Origin: Scenedesmus sp. ARA3
Lineage: Eukaryota; Chlorophyta; Chlorophyceae; Sphaeropleales; Scenedesmaceae
Direction: 5' to 3'
Length of the DNA: 64,000 nucleotides
Assembly: GCA_004335835.1 (NCBI GenBank)
Contig: RWJK01000514.1
Span: 62,001 to 126,000 of the forward strand
Positions 56,516 through 64,000 of the stretch are shown here, piece after piece. How positions within the stretch are numbered: position 1 is the stretch's first letter; each line of letters starts with the position of its first letter. A program made the position numbers and the translations under genes. The notes under the pieces were generated by a model that saw only the letters and a program-made list of their open reading frames with translations, was not told where the DNA came from and did no database searches.

Positions 56516-58074
56516 GCCGCGCACCTCATCATCGTCCTCGTGGATGGCTGTGTCGCTGGCTGCCAGGCTGTCCTTGTCAGTGAAGAGCGGCTCGCCGCTG
56601 CTGAAGTGGTCCATGAGCGCGGCAAACACGTCCGGCTTGAGCACAGGCCAGTTGTAGTCGTCGTTCTTGGTGATGGTAACAAAGTCGCTGCCAAAGAACA
56701 CGCCTGCAGCAGCAGCAGCAGCAGCAGATGTAGAGAGCGGAGACCTGCTGACCCACATCCTGCCACTGCCTGACACGCCACATTCTGCCTACTTCCAGTT
56801 GGTACCACAGCAGCATGCACGGCCTAATCCAGGACGCACACCAGTCGGTTCGCTGGTGCCACTGAAGCTGCCAAACAGCTGCTGTTGAGCCCACGCACCA
56901 CCAAACGTCAACCACATGCCAGATTCAACGCTCAACATGGCAACCGCAGTACCTGTGTCACCCACCTGTCACACCATCGATCATGAAGAGCTTCTTGGCC
57001 AGTGGTGACACCATGGCTGCACGCGCACTGGAGAACTCAAAGCTGCCGCTCTGCAGACACACACCACAAGAGCACAGCAGGGGGTGAGGCAGTACACAGA
57101 CGGGGCTGATGCAAGGGCCGTGAAGGCGACGCATGGCGTGTGCTAAGCAGAACCGCGCATCCAAAAAAGCAGTGCATTGCACTGTTCGCCAGCAAAGCAG
57201 CTGCTGTGCCTGGGGTTGAACCAATTGCTGGGAGAAATGCGCGTGCCAGAAGCATGCTGCACTGCACTGCAGCAGCACAATTTGCTGCTGTGATAGCATG
57301 CTACTGCCACCGCTGCCTGGCAGAGGCGCATCAAAAGGCCCGGCAACATGCTCTGGGCACAGAGCGCTGCGGCAATGGCCTGCACTGTTGCGCAACTGCA
57401 GTCTTAAGCTGTCTGCATCAGCCCCTGATGCATACTCTTACAACGACTAAGAGAGTATGCATCAGTTGTTGCTGCTGCCGTTGCTGCTGCTGCTGCTGCC
57501 GCCGCACCTCCATGATCTGCCTGCCAGGCAGGAACATGAGGCTCTGCGGGTTGGGCGTGGGCTGCGTCTGGATGAACATGCCGCGCCGCTGGCCCCCTGC
57601 AGCAGGCCGACAGTGCAGCAACAGATAGCAGAGTGTCCCAGCAGCATATGTCAATGGGGACGACTGCATGCTGGATGTAGTGCCACAAACCAGAGCGGGC
57701 GTATACGACGCTCTCAGCCAGCCCAGTAAAGGTCTGTACCAGCCTGCTGCAGGCAGCTGCTGCATCAAGAGAAACTGCACACAAGGTTACATTGGCTTGC
57801 CACAGCCACCATGCACATACCTTGTTGCCATGGCTGCATCGCGAATGGAAGTTGATGTGGCTGGTGTAGCTGCGCTGGGCTGCTGCTGGGCTGTAACTGG
57901 CTGCGCCAATGACCACTGCTGTGGCTGTTGAGTGGGTGTTGCCAGGCCATGCATGTCACCTGCACAAGAATAAGTGCTTCTACAGTAAGCCAAACCTTCC
58001 CTGACAGCGATGCTGCAGCTGTCATGTTATGGATGATGAAGCTTACTGTTGCCATGCAGCGTGCCTCAGCCAGC

Positions 58075-58105
<31 letters not shown>

Positions 58106-58148
58106 ACGCGCGCGGCGCCAGACATGTCAACAATCGCCTGAGGGCCAT
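55050..58148 (-). CDS. NFU: NFU-type iron-sulfur cluster scaffold, mitochondrial
   Basis: Eight phase-consistent exons: 58148-58047, 57959-57821, 57596-57508, 57050-56966, 56703-56525, 56005-55883, 55623-55525, 55148-55050, for 304 residues. NFU proteins pass 4Fe-4S clusters to apo-enzymes such as lipoyl synthase. The start [20 protein letters not shown] looks like a mitochondrial presequence. The Nfu_N domain has [20 protein letters not shown] and [20 protein letters not shown], then [13 protein letters not shown]. The NifU domain has [20 protein letters not shown] and the cluster site [19 protein letters not shown] with Cys242 and Cys245, then [11 protein letters not shown]. The two-domain form with a presequence matches plant NFU4/NFU5. 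The C-terminus is an acidic helix followed by Gln. The intron before exon 6 contains three extra copies of the exon 6 start. Confidence 0.95.
55982..56332 (-). repeat. Four tandem copies of the NFU exon 6 acceptor and 5' edge
   Basis: The start of exon 6 (CAG|GTGGTGGCCATGATCAAGG, coding VVAMIKEL) is present at the real exon and again, on the same strand, at about 56091-56118, 56198-56224 and 56305-56332. Periods are 109, 107 and 108 bp. The most distal copy carries GATGAAGG for GATCAAGG. Spacers are made of GGCATGAGGCACAAGGCATG-like text. Confidence 0.93.
57424..57466. repeat. Stem-loop in NFU intron 3
   Basis: CTGATGCATACTCT pairs perfectly with AGAGTATGCATCAG across a loop of about 13 nt. 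It lies about 40 nt after the exon 3 donor on the minus strand. Confidence 0.8.
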
Positions 58149-58535
58149 ACTTTGAGTTGTGTGCTGTGCTGAGCCTGGCGAAAGCAAGCAGATCGATGTT
58201 GGCTGAGCAGCTGCTGCTTGGTGCAAAGCAGATCAATGGCAAGTAACGACAGCACGCATGCTTAAACAAATCAGTGCAACAGGAGTGACATCAAATGCAT
58301 CCGGCACCGGCATCATGACAAGGACACAGAAAGACCTAGACCGACAGAGGTTGACACGGTGGCTTATGTCCCTCTGTCCCGGGGCTGGTCGGCTTACAAC
58401 TGGTTGTATATAGTCGAGTATATCGTCTTATATTCAAGTTTGACGCAGCCCTCCTGCAAGGGCAGACCTTCTTGCAGGCTTCATTGCTGGCCTGGGCAGC
58501 TTTTCGGCAGTCAGTACTTATAAACAGAACATATA
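58149..58535. promoter_or_regulatory. Short divergent promoter region between NFU and the HERPUD-like gene
   Basis: 387 bp separate the two start codons. A TATA-like TTGTATATAGTCGAGTATAT lies near 58404-58423, about 115-130 bp before the HERPUD-like ATG; its role is inferred from position only. Confidence 0.35.
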
Positions 58536-59100
58536 ATGGAGGATCAAAGCGCTGGAGAGGTCACTTTCGTCATCAGAAACCCATCAAAGCACGACAGCGA
58601 GTCCTTCCGGCTCAGCGTGCCAGCGGGGGCATCTGTAGCTGACATACAGAACCTAATTCACGAGACATATGACGGCAAACCCAGCCCCAGCACTCAAACG
58701 GTGCGTTCGAGGCAGCAAGTGGCAACGACTGGCACACCTTCTTAGTGCAGCAGGGCCATCAAGCTGATCCCGTGGTTTGCCTGCAGCTCATTTATGCCGG
58801 CAAGGTTCTTAAGGACACCACTCTTCTGGTCAAGGACCTCGTGAAGGTGAGCAACACAGCTGCTGCTGTCTTCCAGGTGCACATTTCTGCTGCTGCTGGT
58901 GCTGCTCTTGGCGCTGCTTGTGTCCCTCTTTGTTTGTACACTCTTATAGGAGGGTTGCGCTGGCTCGTTTGCTGCGCATTAGACCTGAAGGGGTGTTGCC
59001 TGCTGGCATATATTTGTCCTGCAGCCTATGGACTGTGGCGCTCCGCACAGCCTGCACCTGGTGGTGCGCGCCCCGAGCAAGCCTGGCTCAGCACCAGGCT

Positions 59101-59135
<35 letters not shown>

Positions 59136-60983
59136 CGCGCGCCAGCACCAGCAGCAGCAGCACCCGCCCCGTCAGCATCGCCCAGTGCTGCAGCAGCCCC
59201 GCAGCCGAGCACACCTAACCCATCCACGCAGCCATTCCCTGCTGCTGTCTTTGCAGCAAGCAACAGCTCAACTGGTGGCAGCAGTGGCGCAGCCACGGGC
59301 GCTGCACTTCAACCGGAAGCCACTCGTGCAGCATTTGGCGCCACCAGCAGTGGCGCTGCTGCAAGCTCAAGCAGCGCACCTGCAGCAGCTGCTACTGCAC
59401 CTCCCAGCGCATCCCCAGCAGCAGCAGCAACAGCAGTGCCGGCAGCTTCCTCAGCTCCAGAGTTTGCTGCACCCAGCAACAGCAGCAGCAGCAGTGGTGT
59501 TGGCGCAGCAAGCAGCAGCAGCGGGGCAGCACCAGGGGTCAGCGCATTTGCGAATGGCGTGTATGCGCCGCCCTTGCCCTCAGCTCCCTCTGCGCCTGGC
59601 TTCTCTTACCCATACATGTACTGCAACCCAATGCACATGGGCATGAACCCTGTGATGAACAACGCAGTGATGGCAGCAGCATACCAGGCCGCATACGCGG
59701 CTGCACTGCAGAGCATGCGGCACCAGATGCAGCTGCAGGCAGGCACGGCAGGGGCCGGTAGCAGCAGTGCAGCATCATCAGCAGCACCGGCAATGCTGCC
59801 AATGCCTACACCACTGACTCCTGCACTGCTGTACTACCCAGCTGCATTCCAGCAGGCAGCAGCAGCGGCAGCGGCAGCAGCTGCAGCAGCACACCACGGC
59901 CAGCACATGCAGCCAGGCGCTGCAATGGCAGCCCCTGCTCCCTTCGCCATCCCTGCGCAGTTTGCTGTGCCGCTGCTGGGCATGCCCGCCCAGTTGGCAG
60001 CACACCCAGCAGCAGCAGCAGCAGCGCAGCAAGCAGCACAGCAGGCCCAAGCAGCAGCAGCAGCGCCGGCTGCTCCTGCAGGCCGCATTGGCCTGCGGCA
60101 GCGCTTCCCTCACGGGCTCTACATGGCAGCCCGGGGCGGCCCAGCAGCAGCAGCACAGCGCGCAGATCAGGCAGCAGCAGCAGCAGCAGCAGCAGCGGGC
60201 CCGGGCCAGCAGGCGGCAGCCGGCGCGCCGCACGCGCATGGGCACGGGCACCGGCGCTACCGCACGCGCACGATCACGTTCCGTATCAGCATGCGCACGC
60301 TGCTGCAGATGCTGGTGTTTGGCATGGTGCTGTACCAGCACTGCACCTGGCCTCGGCTGTGCATCCTGCTGGCGGGCTCGGTGATCCTGTACGCCACTGC
60401 GCTGTGGGCGCCCTTCAGGCAGTTCATCCTGTCGCTGGCAATGCCTCCTAGGCCGGAACAGCTGGCAGAGATGCAGCTGCGCAGGCAGCAGGCGGCCCAG
60501 CAGCACCGGCAGCAGCAGCAGCAGCAGCAGCAAGGGCCGGCTGCGGCGCCGGCTGGAGAAGCAGCAGCAGGCGGCCAGCAGCAGCAGCAGCAGGAGGGTG
60601 GTGCAGGCGCGCCGGCAGCAGCAGCAGCAGCAGCAGCTCCAGCTGGCGAAGCGGATGCAGCTGCTGCTGCGGGTGCGCCTGTTCCTGCTGCACCTGGTGC
60701 GGCTGTGGGTGCGCACGGCGTGCCGCTGCAGCCTGGCCTGCCTGCGTGGCTGCAGCAAGGCATTGTGCGCGAGGTGCTTGCAGTGCTGCTGAGCTTTGTG
60801 ACATCGCTGCTGCCCGGCTGGAACTACAACGCGGAGGATGCAGCGGTGTTTGCGGCGGCGCAGGAGCTGGTGGCGCGTGAGCAGCAGCAGCAGCAGCAGG
60901 GCGGCGGCAATGCAGGCGCTGCTGCAGGGGGTGCTGCTGCAGGTGGTGCGCCGGCTGGCGATGTCGTGAATGCGGCTGCTTGA
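58536..60983 (+). CDS. HERPUD-like ubiquitin-like domain membrane protein
   Basis: Three phase-consistent exons: 58536-58700, 58787-58846, 59025-60983, for 727 residues. HERPUD proteins are ER-membrane organisers of ER-associated degradation. The N-terminal ubiquitin-like fold runs VTFVIRNPSKHDSESFRLSV, SVADIQNLIHETYDGKP, LIYAGKVLKDTTLLVKDLVK, then HSLHLVVRAPSK. Animal HERPUD has the same RLIYSGKLL and HLV blocks. A long Ala/Ser/Gln-rich, probably disordered, linker follows. Near residues 490-545 a basic segment (HGHRRYRTRTITFRISMRTL) leads into two hydrophobic stretches (LQMLVFGMVLYQHC and LCILLAGSVILYATAL), a hairpin membrane anchor. The tail is again low complexity but includes REVLAVLLSFVTSLLPGWN. 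It is divergent from NFU across only about 390 bp. Confidence 0.85.
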
Positions 60984-63034
60984 TTGCAGAGCGTGCTGTA
61001 ACAAGGGGGTCGGGGCCAAGCAGGTGTGCATTGAGACATAGCTTCAAGCAGGCGGCAGGTGTCTTTGGACAGGTTAAAAAGGATGTGTAGCAAGATGGAG
61101 TTGAGCTGAGCAGGGAATTGGGAGATTGTGGCCTGCTGATTGGCGTCGAGTTGCCTTGACAGGATGGTGGGACAGCAATGCGCGTTGCAAGCAGGGGTGT
61201 GTGTGCAGACCACGAGATGGGGGCTGGTTTGGGCGACTCGGGAGGCCTCAATTGCCTGTGCTCTCTTGGCGAGCAGGTGTTGAGTTGTTTGCAACTTGCA
61301 GTGACCTACTGATTCCTTGCTGACTAGTGGGGGAAGTGCATCCAATTCAACCAATGCAACACATTGCCTGCATTGCAGCTGTGTCCACAGCCAAAACAGT
61401 GTTGGTCTGCGGTGTATGCGGTGTGCTTGTGTCTGTCACGGCGCGCGGCACCAAGGCAGCCAACAGCAAGGCATCTTGGCAGCTGCACATCACTGAGGAG
61501 GTGTACCGCACACCAGGTGTACTCAGTACAAGGCACGGTGCCTTGCCAGCTCAAGTGTGGTGCAGCGTCATCAGGATGACTGCGGCTTTGCCTAGTGCTA
61601 GTTGTGTGGGCTCCAGGGGCTCTGCACGGTGCACAGCCATGGTGCTGCTGTAGTGTCCATGGTGATCAATGCCCGGTGGGATGGTTAGTGCTAACTGTGC
61701 AGGTGCCTTGTGTTCTTTGATATGCGGCATGCCGCACTGTACATGTGCACACACTCTGAATGCACGAACGCCAGCGCCATGTGGTGGCTTACAATCTGGA
61801 GTTGGTGCTCTCGCTTTCTTGTGCAGAAGTTGGTTCAAGTGGTTGCATCAGGATGCGGTTTGCCAGCATGTCTTGCAAGAGTGGGTTTGTGTTGACGGTC
61901 AGTATAGTTGCATCAAGATGCGGTCTGTCAGCATGTTATGCGCTGCTGCAGCCAGTGCTGACATGGCTGCCAGCCTGACACCTGTGCCAGGCAAGCAGGC
62001 GGTGCTGAGCCAGGGCAGCCGAGCAGTCGTTGACGACTCAAGAACGATGTCATGCAGACAAAGTCTTTGTCTTTGAAGGGTTGCTGCGCATGCCAGGCGG
62101 TGCGTACAGTAGACTAACCGTTGAACTTGCTTGAAAGACCGATGTAGCTTAGTTGGTAACACGGCGATGATGCTGATGTGTGTTACCTGCAATTCTTTAT
62201 ACTGATGCTGACTATTTGATGATCTCAGCTTGATCCTGAGCATCGCTGGACCTTCATAGAGCACGACCTAAACTGAAGATGCTCAGCCAACCGCTTGATG
62301 CATAGCAGCAGGACTGGACTGAGTGTGCAGTGTAACCTTGCAGCAGCGCATGGCATACCAGTGTCAGGCAGAGGCATGTTCGTCCTCCTGCCCTGCCTGG
62401 ATGAGTAAACTAGGATAGCAGCAGCTGCTGCTGCTGTAGACCAACTGGTAAATTGGTCACAGGCTGGCTGATGCGACTGGCTGCGCCCCTAGACATGCAA
62501 GCGCTGCATGGCAAGGGATTTATGCAAGGCAAATTGTCGAGAGTTCTGCATTTCTTCCTAGACGGCGGCGATATTGCTCCAAGCAACCATTCAGGGGGTG
62601 CACGAGCCTGGCACCAGCAGCTGGCAGCAGCAGTACTGCAGCAACAAGCTTCAAGAACAGCTCCCTCCACAGCAGCGCGCTGACCTAACCTGACGTGCCT
62701 AAATCTCCAATAACCGAACCTCCGTGCCTTTTCCTACACCAGCCAGTGGTCAGGAGTGGTAGCTACAGCATTGAGATGGCAGTGGCAGTCAAGGTGAGAC
62801 AGGCTCAGCGCAGAAACCACCTTGCAGCAAACGGAACAAACACTGTCTGTTATTTCCCAGTTGGCAGATCGTCAGTTCTGTCAACGAACACGCAGTAATC
62901 GTCCTGGTGCGCCCCACAGTGACACGCCCACCAGCCAAGGGTTTAGCTCTCTCTCCTCGCTCTTCAGTCTGCAGCCTGCTGAGGACCGTCCTTTTTCCTG
63001 GACCTGCTCCTGTGAGTCCAACAAAGCAGACAAG
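60984..63034. other. Intergenic region upstream of RPS23
   Basis: A diverged direct repeat of about 30 bp occurs at 61842 and 61907 (GTTGCATCAGGATGCGGTTT and GTTGCATCAAGATGCGGTCT). A plus frame at 62453-62683 (RVLHFFLDGGDIAPSNHS) looks fairly normal but is unsupported. No RNA gene seen. Confidence 0.3.
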
Positions 63035-63959
63035 ATGGGGTGAGTGGTGCACTGGCAGCGCAGAGAGCCGTCAGTCGGCAGTGGGTGGCAGCAGCAGCTG
63101 GCTGCAGCCTTCTAGGTCCTACATAGTTGTCATCGAATGTATTTTGTTCGACCGTGTTACGCCGGCAAGGCGGACCAGCGCCATGCTCTGGCTGATCAGC
63201 TGCAGACCCAGCAGCAGCAGGACTTCCCTCGACAAGTTCAGCTGGATGTCGCCACCAAGCCATTTGATCCTGAAAAACTGTAGTTCAGTCGCCGCATGCA
63301 GCAGCCATGCACGTCCTGCTACCAGCTGGGCAACAGCAACAGCAGTAGCAGCCTGCGGATTGCGTAGCAAGATGCAGTGTCATGTGTATGGTGCTGATGG
63401 TTTGCCGCATGTGTGCTATTGTTGTGCTGCTTGCAGTAAGACCCGTGGTATGGGAGCGGGGCGCAAGCTCCAGATCCACAGGAGGAACCAGCGCTGGGCA
63501 GGTGCGCTTGTTATCCATGCTGTTGTTGGACCAGCAGTAGCATTTGCAGGAGCTGGAGCAGTGGCAGTTCAAGCAGGCAGTACAGCAGCAGCACACAGCT
63601 GCACGCAGCGGACAGCAATGAAGACGGCCCGTGTTTTGGACTGAGCAGCAGAGTCACATTGCAGCGGCCGGCTGGAGGAGCAGTAGCAGCACCAGCAGCG
63701 TCGATGGATGAAGCTCCTGTGCTCCATTTCTCGCAATGGCTGTCACCGCGGATTGATCACCTAGGATGCATTGCTGCTGCTTGCATGGCCAGCGCTCGCA
63801 CCCCCGATAACCTTCCGTGCTGCTTTTATTCAAACCTTGTTTGCTACCTTTGTTCGCCCGCCCTGCAGACAAGGACTACAAGAAGTCCCACTTGGGCAGC
63901 GAGTGGAAGAAGCCCTTCGCAGGAGCCTCCCACGCAAAGGGCATCGTGCTGGAGAAGAT
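63035..63959 (+). CDS. RPS23: 40S ribosomal protein S23 (uS12), 5' part
   Basis: uS12 lies at the decoding centre of the small subunit. Exon 1 ends with only ATGGG of coding sequence (63035-63039) before GTGAGT. Exon 2 is 63437-63501 and exon 3 is 63869-63959, in phase. The protein reads [20 protein letters not shown], then [20 protein letters not shown] and [14 protein letters not shown] or I, an almost exact match to the eukaryotic N-terminus. A GTGAGC donor at 63960 shows that the gene continues beyond the window, so about two thirds of the protein, including the conserved PNSAIRK loop, is not here. A start split after five coding bases is common in algal and plant ribosomal-protein genes. 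Confidence 0.96.
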
Positions 63960-64000
63960 GTGAGCAGCGGCAGCAGCAGCAGCACGCAGCATGAAGTAGC

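Noticed and set aside
59778..61251. Long minus-strand frames opposite the HERPUD-like gene
   Set aside because: Cys/Leu/Arg-rich antisense of Ala/Gln-coding repeats; no splice or domain support.
62148..62220. Possible tRNA (GTAGCTTAGTTGGTAA resembles a D-arm region)
   Set aside because: No matching acceptor stem, anticodon arm or GGTTCRANTCC box could be paired downstream.

Overview
This is nuclear DNA of a green alga. All multi-exon genes use GT-AG introns, introns and exons are saturated with CAG/CTG runs (poly-Gln, poly-Ala or poly-Ser depending on frame), there is a plant-type Whirly gene, and axonemal genes (PACRG, CFAP299) are kept. A chlorophyte of the Chlorophyceae fits best; the genus is inference and I do not name it. 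Most exon models below were joined by hand, and the reading phase was checked across each junction for the genes marked as phase-consistent.

Layout. 0-8.7 kb: three minus-strand genes head to tail, a calpain-like protein whose catalytic residues look lost, PACRG, and CFAP299. 9.3-11.5 kb: SPT2 chromatin protein (+). 12.7-13.7 kb: F-box/coiled-coil protein (-). 14.1-17.9 kb: a large, probably plastid-targeted membrane protein of unknown function (+). 19.2-20.1 kb: OXLD1-type oxidoreductase-like protein (-). 20.5-22.2 kb: METTL21/FAM86-type methyltransferase (+). 23.0-32.7 kb: ubiquitin-activating enzyme E1 with 21 exons (+). 34.2-35.3 kb: small coiled-coil protein (-). 36.1-37.0 kb: single-exon low-complexity protein (+). 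38.9-48.4 kb: TPR plus double PRMT-fold protein (PRMT9-like, -), with a complete Whirly gene (+, 41.4-43.0 kb) nested in its largest intron. 50.4-53.2 kb: secreted cysteine-rich protein (-). 55.1-58.1 kb: mitochondrial NFU iron-sulfur scaffold (-). 58.5-61.0 kb: HERPUD-like ubiquitin-like/membrane protein (+). 63.0 kb to the end: 40S ribosomal protein uS12/RPS23, cut by the window edge (+).

The most unusual signal is in the introns. In the E1 gene and in NFU, fragments of about 25-65 nt of the adjoining exon edge, together with its splice site and flanking intron, are tandemly copied inside the intron. The period is about 100-135 bp, with up to four copies counting the real one. Six E1 introns, the E1 stop codon/3' end, and one NFU intron show this. 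I know of no standard feature class for it. It looks like recurrent small tandem duplication across exon-intron junctions, leaving decoy or alternative splice sites.

Other points: three near-identical-length perfect palindromes (34, 34 and 36 bp) lie downstream of gene 3' ends; the PRMT9-like protein seems to carry its degenerate methyltransferase domain before the intact one; and ubiquitin-linked genes (E1, F-box, HERPUD-like) recur in the window, which I regard as coincidence.
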